Assembly (NCBI GenBank): GCA_023421505.1
Contig: JAEZTJ010000079.1
Span: forward strand, 62,001 to 126,000
DNA length: 64,000 nucleotides
Reading direction: 5' to 3'
Origin: Bacillota bacterium
Lineage (GTDB): Bacteria; Bacillota; Clostridia; Lachnospirales; Lachnospiraceae
The notes under the pieces were generated by a model. The model saw only the letters and a program-made list of their open reading frames with translations, made no database searches and was not told where the DNA came from. Each line of letters opens with the position of its first letter. The stretch's first letter is position 1. A program made the translations under genes and the position numbers. Below are positions 1-7,684 of the stretch, piece by piece.

Positions 1-188
1 CCTGTGCCTATATAGGCAGCACCTTTATGCCTCCGGTATTCGGACTTCTTGCAAGATATGTAGGTTATGATCTATTTCCATATTATATTGGTGTAATCTT
101 AATACTACTGTTCGTAATGGTGGAAAAGCTACATAAAAGAGTAATCAAGGAAAAGTTGCTTCATGCAAGAGATTGTCCTACTGAATAA
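1..188 (+). CDS. MFS-type transporter, C-terminal end (partial)
   Basis: This is the 3' end of a gene that starts outside the window; the reading frame begins at base 3 and stops at TAA 186-188. The 61 visible residues contain STFMPPVFGLLARYVG, then a hydrophobic stretch (YYIGVILILLFVMV) and a short basic cytoplasmic tail. A small/Pro loop followed by a last membrane helix and basic tail is what the end of a 12-helix major facilitator transporter looks like. Substrate cannot be inferred. It is followed by 460 bases without a clear gene. Confidence 0.55.
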   Translation, partial: CAYIGSTFMPPVFGLLARYVGYDLFPYYIGVILILLFVMVEKLHKRVIKEKLLHARDCPTE

Positions 189-329
189 AATACTGGTTCT
201 TTTATCAAAAGCTGGTGTTACATATATGCTACATCAGCTTTTAATAACTAGCTATAAATCACAAGATACAAGATACTTAGCTGATACTGTATTCAATAAT
301 AAAGCTGATACTTTATAAAATAATAAGTC

Positions 330-358
330 TTGACAAAAAGTAAAATAAGTAATATATT
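330..358 (+). promoter_or_regulatory. Sigma-A promoter TTGACA-17-TATATT
   Basis: TTGACA at 330-335, a 17-nt spacer, TATATT at 353-358. The -10 lies inside the first 12-bp palindrome (349-360). It probably drives the two flavodoxin-fold genes downstream. Confidence 0.75.
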
Positions 359-384
359 ACACACATATATAGGTAATATATTAC
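349..384. promoter_or_regulatory. Twin palindromic operator candidate
   Basis: GTAATATATTAC, a perfect 12-bp palindrome, occurs at 349-360 and again at 373-384, centre to centre 24 bp (a little over two helical turns). The first copy covers the -10 box. This geometry is typical of operators bound cooperatively by two dimers. The regulator is not identifiable here. Confidence 0.6.
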
Positions 385-659
385 ATGAATTAATGATTGA
401 ACTGATATTAAGAGATTTCGCTCTAATTCAAAGGGAAGGAATGTTATGTTAGATTGAACAATCAAGGACTTTTCAATCTGTAAATTTGTGCATCGTTAAA
501 TTTTGAAGGTTATGGCGGTATGGAGGATTAATATGAATCATAAAAGCATAATTTACACCCTGATTACATGCTGTATAAGGTTCTTGGGAACTGGTCAGAA
601 AAGGAAAAAAGTTAGTTGAATTACGAAAAGTAATTAAAAAATTAGGAATGGAGGAAATT

Positions 660-1208
660 ATGATAACAATTATTGTAGATGAAAAGTGTGAAACGATAGG
701 AAAAGAACTATATAAAAGATTGCTCAGTAAAAATATGGAAGCTAATTACATATCACTAGATAACGTTGAGGTGAAACCATGCTACAGCTGTAGAGGATGT
801 ACAGATAAAACCTATGGTAAATGTATAGTCCGAGACGATGGTGACTGGATATACCCGAAGCTAATAAAATCAGAAGCAGTTGTATTTGTATCACCTATCG
901 TATTTGGTAATTATTCCTTCAAAATTAAGCGGGTTTTAGATAAATGTGCAGTAATAGGAAGCAGATATTATAAGATCGTGAATAAAGAATTGACTAAGAC
1001 AGGCTTTCTTGGAAAATTTGTAAATTTGTATGCGGTTGGCGTAAAGGATAATTGTAGCAGAGAGGAAAAGGAAGCCTTTGAGGGATTGTTTCATGAAACC
1101 CTAATGATCACAACATCATATGGAAGGTCCTTTGTTGTAAGTAACAGTATCAGCAGTGAATTAATGAACAAGATGACGGAGGAGATAAAGATATGCAAAA
1201 TACAGTAA
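660..1208 (+). CDS. Flavodoxin-fold NAD(P)H-dependent FMN reductase-like protein
   Basis: A 182-residue protein from ATG 660, chosen because GGAGG (650-654) lies 5 nt upstream; an in-frame ATG at 648 would contain that ribosome site. The core reads CYSCRGCTDKTYGKC, then DDGDWIYPKLIKSEAVVFVSPIVFGNYS and a KIKRVLDK helix. This is the pattern of flavodoxin-like (NADPH-dependent FMN reductase) proteins, which carry cysteine-rich insertions and bind FMN. The expected role is cytosolic flavin-dependent reduction; no substrate can be named. It overlaps the next gene by 16 bp, so the two are translationally coupled. The N-terminus lacks the usual long G-S-x-R phosphate loop, so it may be a divergent member. 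Confidence 0.65.
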   Translation: MITIIVDEKCETIGKELYKRLLSKNMEANYISLDNVEVKPCYSCRGCTDKTYGKCIVRDDGDWIYPKLIKSEAVVFVSPIVFGNYSFKIKRVLDKCAVIGSRYYKIVNKELTKTGFLGKFVNLYAVGVKDNCSREEKEAFEGLFHETLMITTSYGRSFVVSNSISSELMNKMTEEIKICKIQ

Positions 1209-1840
1209 TTATTAATTTGAGTCCACGTCAAAAGGGAACAAGTGACATTATCGCAAATCTATGCAAAGATTACCTGGTAAGTAAAAATCATAAAGTTGAT
1301 TATTTTCATCTTTATACCAACCTTAATAAGTTGGAGCGTATTTACAATAGTATTAATCAGGCAGATACAATAATTATGTCCGGCCCCAGTTATATCAACT
1401 GCTTTCCAGCTGATACGACGGCATTATTGCAGGGGATTTTGTCTGAGCAGCGCATATTACATGGGCAGAAGCTGTATGGGATTATTCAAGGCGGTATGCC
1501 TTATGCACATACTCATTGCCAGGGTTTAAAAACACTTGAATTATTCAGTAAGGAAGCCAGTATTCAGTATAAAGGCGGATTTGTATTAGGATTTGGCGCT
1601 ATTCTAAATGGTAGACCACTAGATAAACATCCCTTTGCCAAGAAAGTAGTAAAGCAATTTAATCTCTTTCTTAATCACGTTGAAAAGGGAGAAACATCTC
1701 CGAATTCGGTTTATGAAAAGATCGAACCGAAGATTCCGGTAATTCTGGCCAGAATCATGGTAAAAGGCATGAATAAAAAGATAGAAAAGGAAGCGAATAG
1801 TAAAGGAATATATGATAAAAAATATAGTCCTTATCTGTAG
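1193..1840 (+). CDS. NAD(P)H-dependent flavodoxin-family oxidoreductase
   Basis: 215 residues. The start NTVIINLSPRQKGTSDIIANLC has the beta-strand plus S-P-R-x-x-G-T-S phosphate-binding loop typical of flavodoxin-fold reductases. ADTIIMSGPSYINCFPADTTALLQ matches the second FMN-contacting loop. Ribosome site GGAGG (about 1179-1183) lies inside the preceding gene. Together with the upstream gene it forms a two-gene unit of paralogous flavoproteins, possibly a heterodimer (inference). The basic C-terminus (KGMNKKIEKEANSKG) is a tail beyond the usual fold. Confidence 0.65.
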   Translation: MQNTVIINLSPRQKGTSDIIANLCKDYLVSKNHKVDYFHLYTNLNKLERIYNSINQADTIIMSGPSYINCFPADTTALLQGILSEQRILHGQKLYGIIQGGMPYAHTHCQGLKTLELFSKEASIQYKGGFVLGFGAILNGRPLDKHPFAKKVVKQFNLFLNHVEKGETSPNSVYEKIEPKIPVILARIMVKGMNKKIEKEANSKGIYDKKYSPYL

Positions 1841-1882
1841 GATTGAAAGGTATTCCATAGGAACTAATCAATTAAAGTAAAC

Positions 1883-2614
1883 CTAGATCCATCCACCGTC
1901 CAGACCAATTACCTGACCGGTCAGATACGAATTCTTATAGGCTAGATGATAGACTAAATCGGCTACCTCTTCTGCTTTACCCAGTCGATTGGCTGGTATG
2001 TCATTAATTAACTCCATCAGTTCCTCATCTGTAAGAAAATGATTCATCTCAGTGTCGATCGCACCGCAGGCTACTGCATTTACTTGGATATTACTTGGTG
2101 CAAGCTCCTTGGCAAGTGCTTTGGTAAATGCATTCATTCCTCCTTTAGAAGCAGAATAAGCTACCTCACAGGAGGCTCCGACATTTCCCCAGACAGAAGA
2201 AATATTAACAATTTTGCCGGATTGCTTTTTTACCATATCAGGAATAGCGAGAGAACAGCAGTTATATACCGAAGTTAAATTAGTGGTGATTACCTTGCTC
2301 CAATCCTCCGGGGACATATCGGTAAAAAGACCGACATAGGAAATACCGGCATTATTTACGAGAACATCTAAGCTGCCATATAATTTCTTAATCTGTCCGA
2401 ATAAATCCCTTGCAGTATCGATGCTGCCCATATCCCCAAGATAAGCGTGACAGGAGATTTGATAACCTTCTAGTTCGTATTTCGTTTTAAGTAATACCTC
2501 TTCGTTATGTGCACAATTAATAATTACATTATAGCCTTTCTTTGCAAATTTTACAGCGATTGCCTTGCCAATCCCCCTCGAGGAGCCGGTTATAAGAACA
2601 GTTTTTCTATTCAT
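1883..2614 (-). CDS. Short-chain dehydrogenase/reductase (FabG/YmfI-like)
   Basis: 243 residues, minus strand. The Rossmann motif TGSSRGIGKAIA (residues about 9-20), NNAG, the active-site Ser-Tyr-Lys set (ISS..., YSASK) and the C-terminal SYLTGQVIGLDGGWI are all intact, so it should be an active classical SDR using NADPH. Candidates are 3-oxoacyl-ACP reductase or the elongation-factor-P 5-aminopentanone reductase YmfI, which has this length and also occurs away from fab genes. No fatty-acid genes are adjacent, which slightly favours the second or a stand-alone role. Ribosome site: GGAGG just before the start on the minus strand. It converges with the flavodoxin pair (42-bp gap). Confidence 0.8.
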   Translation of the reverse strand: MNRKTVLITGSSRGIGKAIAVKFAKKGYNVIINCAHNEEVLLKTKYELEGYQISCHAYLGDMGSIDTARDLFGQIKKLYGSLDVLVNNAGISYVGLFTDMSPEDWSKVITTNLTSVYNCCSLAIPDMVKKQSGKIVNISSVWGNVGASCEVAYSASKGGMNAFTKALAKELAPSNIQVNAVACGAIDTEMNHFLTDEELMELINDIPANRLGKAEEVADLVYHLAYKNSYLTGQVIGLDGGWI

Positions 2615-2770
2615 GATACCTCCATTCTGCTGTATTATTTAAGCCTTTATTATCCGATTAATACTGAGTATACCACAATTTACATATTATATAAATGCTT
2701 CCTTCAGAAAGTTGCATTGATAAACCATAGGGGTTATGTTAGAATGGTTGAAAGATGTGAGGTGATTAAC

Positions 2771-3595
2771 TTGAAACGAAGTACAGGAAGATATTTTATA
2801 AAAATATTTGTTATGTCATTCTTTGTTATACTTATACTATTAAGTGTCGGAGTACTAAGCTATAAGGCAGCGATGCATTTTTGGAAGCCAAAGGAAGATT
2901 CGGTGGTAGCCTATCAGAATGATACGATTTCTGAGAAGGGTGAGAAGGTGGTTATAGAGGAGGTAGCTAAGAATTTAATTATTTGCTATGACGATACGAC
3001 AAAGGATATCACAAAGATTGTACTGGAAGTATTGAATAGCCATAGTAAGCAGCTTAACTATCTTACACTTCCTGTAAGAACGGAGCATACTCTTTCTATT
3101 TCCTTATATAAGAAAATGATAGTTGATTGTCCGGAGGCGCCGCAGGTACTTAAGCTGTCAACTCTTTCAAAATATTTTGATTTAAAGAAGGCAATTGAAT
3201 ACGAAGTTCTAATGATTGAGGAGCTGTTAAAGACTGACATTCACTACTATACAGCGATACCTTCAAGTACATATGATAAAATATTCACGCAGAGGTCAGT
3301 GAAACAGACAGATGGCTATGATGCTGTATCAATGGAGGTCTTCACGAAGGACTTTAATAATGAACTAAAATCGTTTACATCAAAAGATAAATTGGCGAAT
3401 TACATAGAAAAAATATATCCTTCACTAGAATCTAAGCTTACACTTGAGGATAAGTTAGAATATATAGAATATTATTATGACGCCTTACCCGATCATATAA
3501 GCTTTGAGCTTGTAAAGGGCTATAGCAGGAACAATGCCTATAGGATAGACACGGAGCAGGCCGCAGAGCAATTAGGTCAATTACTGGAAGAATAA
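2771..3595 (+). CDS. Membrane-anchored protein, divergent LCP-like
   Basis: 274 residues from TTG 2771, chosen because GAGGTGAT (2759-2766) sits 4 nt upstream. The chain starts with a basic stretch (KRSTGRYF), then one membrane helix (IKIFVMSFFVILILLSVGVLS), and the rest should lie outside the cell. NLIICYDDTTKDITKIVLEVLNS followed by LNYLTLPVRTEH, and the end FELVKGYSRNNAYRIDTEQAAEQL, resemble in order the start and end of LytR-CpsA-Psr domains. The acidic and arginine residues that bind polyprenyl phosphate are not clearly present, so catalysis is doubtful. A regulatory or scaffold relative of LCP proteins is possible. It is divergent from the SDR gene. Confidence 0.5.
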   Translation: MKRSTGRYFIKIFVMSFFVILILLSVGVLSYKAAMHFWKPKEDSVVAYQNDTISEKGEKVVIEEVAKNLIICYDDTTKDITKIVLEVLNSHSKQLNYLTLPVRTEHTLSISLYKKMIVDCPEAPQVLKLSTLSKYFDLKKAIEYEVLMIEELLKTDIHYYTAIPSSTYDKIFTQRSVKQTDGYDAVSMEVFTKDFNNELKSFTSKDKLANYIEKIYPSLESKLTLEDKLEYIEYYYDALPDHISFELVKGYSRNNAYRIDTEQAAEQLGQLLEE

Positions 3596-3619
3596 CATAG
3601 TTAGGTTATTATAAAACTT

Positions 3620-3679
3620 CGTAATTGTAATTAAATGCTATGTATACGATTAATAAAACGATATAGATTTGCAATTACG
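3620..3679. repeat. Palindromic dispersed element (TGTATAC family), copy 1
   Basis: CGTAATTG (3620-3627) and CAATTACG (3672-3679) are exact inverted ends. Between them lies GCTATGTATACGATTAATAA, shared with the elements at 12162-12295, 31580-31640 and, inverted, 27250-27319. It lies between two genes, with nothing coding inside. Confidence 0.6.
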
Positions 3680-3778
3680 GAATGGATCCATGCATCACTG
3701 TTATTATGCATAAATTACCATTAATATGTATACTATAAATGTATTAGATTAACACTATGGTAATTTGAAGGAGCATTC

Positions 3779-4660
3779 ATGGGTACTAAGCTTATTAATA
3801 AAAATCTTATTTTGCTACGTAAATATGTGATAATCCTGCTAGGAGCAGTTCTGATGGCTCTCTCGGTTAATTTTATATATGAGCCGATGGGACTTGTAAC
3901 AGGAGGGGTATCCGGTCTTGCGATTGTTATAAAGTATTTGACCCGGACAATCATTGAGGGCGGTATTCCTCTATGGCTTTTTACAGTGCTTTGTAATGTC
4001 CCTCTTTTTTTGATTTCTGCCAAAATGAAGGGATTAAAATTCCTCGTTTCAGCAGCCTTCGGAACAATAACCTTTGTTCTTGCTTTAATGGTGATACCGA
4101 TCTACGATATGAAAATGGAAGATTATTTGCTTGGAGCAATACTAGGCGGAGTGATAGGTGGGATCGGTATAGGCCTAGTATTCTCTGTTCAGGCGTCCAC
4201 GGGAGGTACAGATTTACTTGCCAGTGTAATTCATACAAAAAAGAGACATATATCGATCCCACAGATCTTAACCTTTATTGATGGCTTTATCATTCTGGCT
4301 GGTGCAATAACCTTTGGCCTCGGAAATGCTTTGTATGCTGTTATTGCTGTGTTTATAACCTCAAAGGTATCGGATGGTATCCTGGAAGGGCTAAAATTTG
4401 CAAAAATGGCATATATTATTTCGGACCAATACAAGGAAATTGCGGATGCAATTATGAATCAGCTGGGCAGGGGAGTGACTGGCATAGGGGCAACCGGCAT
4501 GTATTCTAATAAGGATAGAAGGATGCTGTTTTGCGTTGTTTCAAAGAAGGAAATCGTTAAAATAATTGAGATAGCCCAGAAAATAGACCAAAAATCCTTC
4601 GTTATTATCAGTGATGTTAGAGAGGTGATGGGTGAGGGTTTTATTGAATATAGACAGTAA
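3779..4660 (+). CDS. YitT family membrane protein (DUF161/DUF2179)
   Basis: 293 residues from ATG 3779 behind GAAGGAG. About five hydrophobic helices occupy residues 15-205, including FIYEPMGLVTGGVSGLAIV and IGIGLVFSVQASTGGTDLLASVIH, both hallmark stretches of the YitT family. A soluble C-terminal DUF2179 domain follows (residues about 215-293: GRGVTGIGATGMYSNKDRRMLFCVVSKKE, ending SFVIISDVREVMGEGF). It is an integral membrane protein of unknown transport or sensing function, widespread in Firmicutes. It is monocistronic, with 118 bp and 188 bp to its neighbours. Confidence 0.9.
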   Translation: MGTKLINKNLILLRKYVIILLGAVLMALSVNFIYEPMGLVTGGVSGLAIVIKYLTRTIIEGGIPLWLFTVLCNVPLFLISAKMKGLKFLVSAAFGTITFVLALMVIPIYDMKMEDYLLGAILGGVIGGIGIGLVFSVQASTGGTDLLASVIHTKKRHISIPQILTFIDGFIILAGAITFGLGNALYAVIAVFITSKVSDGILEGLKFAKMAYIISDQYKEIADAIMNQLGRGVTGIGATGMYSNKDRRMLFCVVSKKEIVKIIEIAQKIDQKSFVIISDVREVMGEGFIEYRQ

Positions 4661-4848
4661 ATTCAGCTATATTTTAGTAGATTATCGGTAAAACTACTTA
4701 TTTTATTCATGAATATACAAATTATACAAAAGGCTAATTTTTATTTTGTTAAAATGGGATATGGTGCTTAAACTACAAATGGTGTATCATTGCAATATAG
4801 TAATTGTACAAGAATATATGTATGTAGAAAATTGTAGGAGGATATAAA

Positions 4849-5964
4849 ATGGCAAGTTTATCATTAAAGAACATAACAAAGCAGTACCCTAACGGGGTAA
4901 TAGCTGTAAAAGACTTTAATCTTGAGATAGCTGATAGAGAGTTTATCATCTTCGTAGGACCTTCAGGTTGCGGTAAATCTACAACACTGCGTATGATCGC
5001 TGGACTTGAAGAGATTTCTTCAGGTGAATTGTGGATCGGTGATAAGTTGGTTAATGATGTTGAGCCGAAGGATAGAGATATTGCGATGGTTTTCCAGAAC
5101 TACGCATTATACCCGCATATGTCAGTATTTGATAACATGGCTTTCGGTCTTAAATTAAGAAAAGTACCGAAGGATCAGATTGATAAGCAGGTTCATGAAG
5201 CTGCTAAAATCCTTGATATTGAACATTTATTAGATCGTAAACCGAAGGCTCTCTCCGGTGGTCAGAGACAGCGTGTTGCTATGGGTCGTGCTATTGTACG
5301 TAATCCTAAAGTATTCCTTATGGATGAGCCTTTATCAAACCTTGATGCTAAGTTGAGAGTTCAGATGCGTACTGAGATTGCAAGATTACATCAGAGACTG
5401 CAGACAACAATTATCTATGTAACACATGACCAGACAGAGGCTATGACACTCGGTACCAGAATCGTTGTTATGAAGGATGGTTTAGTACAGCAGGTAGATA
5501 CACCTCAGATCCTGTACGATAAGCCAAATAACTTATTCGTAGCAGGTTTCATGGGATCTCCTCAAATGAATTTCCTTGATGCAACTGTTTCCAAGAAGGG
5601 TTCTGATGTTTACGTAACCTTCGGGGCTAATTCTTTAAAGGTTCCTGATGCGAAAGCTAAGAAGCTTGTTGAAGGTGGTTATGAAGGCAAGACTGTAGTA
5701 GTGGGTATTCGTCCTGAGGATATTCATGATGAAGAGATGTTCATTAACAGCTCACCTGACAGTGTTATTGAAGCAACAGTAAAAGTATACGAATTATTAG
5801 GTGCTGAGGTATTCTTATACTTTACTATTAATGATACCTATGATATCACCGCTCGTGTTAATCCTCGTACAACTGCAAGACCAGATGATACATTAAAGAT
5901 TGCATTTGATATGTCTAAGTTACATGTATTTGATAAAGAGACAGAGCAGGTTATTACAAACTAA
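4849..5964 (+). CDS. ugpC: Sugar ABC transporter ATP-binding protein (UgpC/MsmX type)
   Basis: 371 residues. Walker A GPSGCGKST (residues 37-45), signature LSGGQRQRVAMGRA, Walker B FLMDEPLSNLDA, switch histidine in TIIYVTHDQ, then the C-terminal TOBE/OB regulatory domain (VVVGIRPEDIHDEE). This is the class of ATPase that powers carbohydrate importers. It stands alone between terminators with no permease or binding protein, which is the arrangement of MsmX in Bacillus, where one ATPase serves several sugar importers. The xylan-type transporter at 33-36 kb in this window lacks an ATPase and is a natural client (inference). Ribosome site AGGAGG lies 6 nt upstream of the start. Confidence 0.93.
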   Translation: MASLSLKNITKQYPNGVIAVKDFNLEIADREFIIFVGPSGCGKSTTLRMIAGLEEISSGELWIGDKLVNDVEPKDRDIAMVFQNYALYPHMSVFDNMAFGLKLRKVPKDQIDKQVHEAAKILDIEHLLDRKPKALSGGQRQRVAMGRAIVRNPKVFLMDEPLSNLDAKLRVQMRTEIARLHQRLQTTIIYVTHDQTEAMTLGTRIVVMKDGLVQQVDTPQILYDKPNNLFVAGFMGSPQMNFLDATVSKKGSDVYVTFGANSLKVPDAKAKKLVEGGYEGKTVVVGIRPEDIHDEEMFINSSPDSVIEATVKVYELLGAEVFLYFTINDTYDITARVNPRTTARPDDTLKIAFDMSKLHVFDKETEQVITN

Positions 5965-5976
5965 TTTGATTTATTT

Positions 5977-6005
5977 CGGGGAACACGCAAGTGTTCCCCG
6001 TTTTT
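5977..6005 (+). terminator. Intrinsic terminator after ugpC
   Basis: Perfect 10-bp stem CGGGGAACAC / GTGTTCCCCG (5977-5986, 5991-6000) with a GCAA tetraloop, followed by five T (6001-6005). Confidence 0.95.
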
Positions 6006-6355
6006 GCGTCATAAATCCATTGATTTGATAATAATAATTTAAGTAACAGAGTAATTCAATTTCATACGCTTAATAGGATATAGTACGTTGGATATGGGAA
6101 ATATATGATAGGGAATGATCCTGCAAATTTAGTATTAAGCAGATAGTTTCAAAACCAATTAGTAATTTATTGGATTAAATATAATAGTTTAGTGTATAAA
6201 CAAACTCATAATACCTTAAATTTGATAAATATATACTAAAATATTTATGCAAAATTTATAAAATTGGTTTACTTTTGCCGAATTCAGTGATAAAATATCT
6301 TTCGTATACATGAATTTTAAAGAGAAATAGAAATATAATAGTAAGGAGTGAAGAC
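6006..6355. other. AT-rich intergenic region with one promoter
   Basis: About 350 bp of very AT-rich sequence between the ugpC terminator and the CdaR-like gene. I see no open frame with a ribosome site and no strong hairpin. The only recognisable signal is the promoter at 6268-6296. Confidence 0.5.
6268..6296 (+). promoter_or_regulatory. Sigma-A promoter TTTACT-17-TAAAAT
   Basis: TTTACT 6268-6273, 17-nt spacer, TAAAAT 6291-6296, about 60 nt before the regulator gene. One mismatch from consensus in the -10 and two in the -35. Confidence 0.55.
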
Positions 6356-7444
6356 ATGATTTCCAATCAGATTCTACAAAGTACCATTGATGGATTAAAG
6401 GGCATCACTCGTATCGATATTTGTGTTATGGATACGGAAGGTAAAGTTCTGGCAACTACAATCGAAAACGCTGAACAATATGAGAATGCAGTTCTAGCAT
6501 TTGTTGCTTCACCGGCAGATAGTCAGGCAATTCAAGGATATCAGTTTTTTAAAGTATTCGATGAGCATCAGCTGGAATATGTAATTTTAGCCAAGGGAGA
6601 CAGCGAGGATGTGTTTATGATTGGAAAGATCGCTTCCTTCCAGATACAAAATCTGCTGATCGCCTATAAAGAAAGATATGACAAAGATAATTTTATTAAG
6701 AATCTCTTACTCGATAATCTGTTGCTGGTAGATATATATAACAGAGCGAAGAAGCTTCATATTGATACAGAGGCAAGACGGGTAGTCTTTATTATTGAGA
6801 CTAAGAATGAGAAGGATGCGAATGCACTCGAAACAGTACGCAGCCTCTTCTCAGGAAAAACGAAGGATTTCATAACTGCTGTTGATGAGAAAAACATCAT
6901 TTTGGTTAAGGAAGTAAAGCAGAGTGAAACGTATGAAGATTTAAATAAAACAGCGAAGGTTATACTTGATATGCTCAATACAGAGGCAATGACGAAGGTA
7001 CATGTAGCATATGGTACGATCGTAAGTGAGATTAAGGATGTATCAAGATCCTACAAGGAAGCTAAGATGGCTCTTGATGTAGGCAAGATATTCTATAGTG
7101 GAAGAAATGTCGTAGCCTATAATAATCTTGGAATTGGAAGACTTATTTATCAATTACCTATGCCTTTGTGCAAAATGTTTATCAAAGAGATCTTTGAAGG
7201 TAAATCACCGGATGACTTTGATGAAGAGACCCTTACTACCATTAATAAATTTTTTGAAAACAGCTTAAATGTGTCTGAGACTTCCAGACAGCTGTATATC
7301 CATCGTAATACTCTTGTATACCGATTAGATAAGCTGCAAAAGAGTACTAATCTTGACTTAAGAGTATTTGAAGATGCGATTACCTTTAAGATAGCTCTTA
7401 TGGTTGTAAAATACATGAAATATATGGAACAACTGGATTATTAA
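6356..7444 (+). CDS. CdaR/PucR-type transcriptional regulator
   Basis: 362 residues. The N-terminal 130 residues (ISNQILQSTIDGLKGITRIDICVMDTEGKVLATT) look like a diacid- or small-molecule-sensing domain. The centre (about 130-250) is a GGDEF-like PucR/CdaR linker. The end carries the PucR-type helix-turn-helix NSLNVSETSRQLYIHRNTLVYRLDKLQKSTN. Members of this family (CdaR, PucR) are cytosolic regulators responding to metabolites such as sugar diacids or purine products; the effector here is unknown. It follows the stand-alone sugar ATPase, so a link with carbohydrate uptake is possible but unproven. Ribosome site AAGGAGTGA before ATG 6356. Confidence 0.85.
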   Translation: MISNQILQSTIDGLKGITRIDICVMDTEGKVLATTIENAEQYENAVLAFVASPADSQAIQGYQFFKVFDEHQLEYVILAKGDSEDVFMIGKIASFQIQNLLIAYKERYDKDNFIKNLLLDNLLLVDIYNRAKKLHIDTEARRVVFIIETKNEKDANALETVRSLFSGKTKDFITAVDEKNIILVKEVKQSETYEDLNKTAKVILDMLNTEAMTKVHVAYGTIVSEIKDVSRSYKEAKMALDVGKIFYSGRNVVAYNNLGIGRLIYQLPMPLCKMFIKEIFEGKSPDDFDEETLTTINKFFENSLNVSETSRQLYIHRNTLVYRLDKLQKSTNLDLRVFEDAITFKIALMVVKYMKYMEQLDY

Positions 7445-7449
7445 AATTT

Positions 7450-7501
7450 GGCTGTTACAAAACATGAAAAATGAAAAGATGTTTTGTAACAGCCAGTTTT
7501 G
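7450..7501 (+). terminator. Strong stem-loop terminator after the CdaR-like gene
   Basis: A perfect 16-bp stem (7450-7465 with 7479-7494; GGCTGTTACAAAACAT and its complement) and a 13-nt loop, followed by AGTTTTG. The T-run is short but the stem is very stable. Confidence 0.8.
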
Positions 7502-7541
7502 ACGAAGTTGGGAATCGTGGCTATAAAGTAGCCTATCGACA

Positions 7542-7684
7542 TTTCAATCGGCAAATTTGTGCGCTGCCCAAAATTCGCAGGTTTTGGTTGCATGGAGGGT
7601 TAGGTTGAAAAATCAAAGATTTTTCAATCGGCAAATTTGTGCACTGCTCAGATTCGCAGGTTTTGGCGGCAGATGGAGGTTAGT
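7542..7684 (+). repeat. Tandem pair of hairpin/TGGAGG leader elements
   Basis: Two direct copies with an 80-bp period (7542-7604 and 7622-7684). Each starts with the same 21 bases (TTTCAATCGGCAAATTTGTG plus C), continues as CTGCYCA...ATTCGCAGGTTTTGG and ends in TGGAGG. Between them lies a perfect hairpin TTGAAAAATC / GATTTTTCAA. The second copy supplies the ribosome site of the protease gene. Related elements occur at 451-535, 27353-27450, 50190-50256 and 51743-51796. Confidence 0.8.

Larger units (their letters stand above)
189..659. other. Intergenic region with promoter, twin palindromes and a decayed leader repeat
   Basis: No convincing gene in this 460-bp gap. It holds a consensus-like promoter (330-358), two identical 12-bp palindromes (349-360, 373-384), and a degenerate copy of the hairpin/TGGAGG leader family at about 451-535. 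That leader would start a 28-codon frame (533-619, MNHKSIIYTL...) that ends quickly. A shifted frame continues as KLVELRKVIKKLG up to the next gene, so this may be a frameshifted remnant of a small gene. Confidence 0.5.

Noticed and set aside
533..619. A 28-codon frame (MNHKSIIYTL...) behind a leader-family repeat.
   Set aside because: No recognisable protein, ends quickly, and a shifted frame continues into the next gene; treated as a possible remnant, not a gene.
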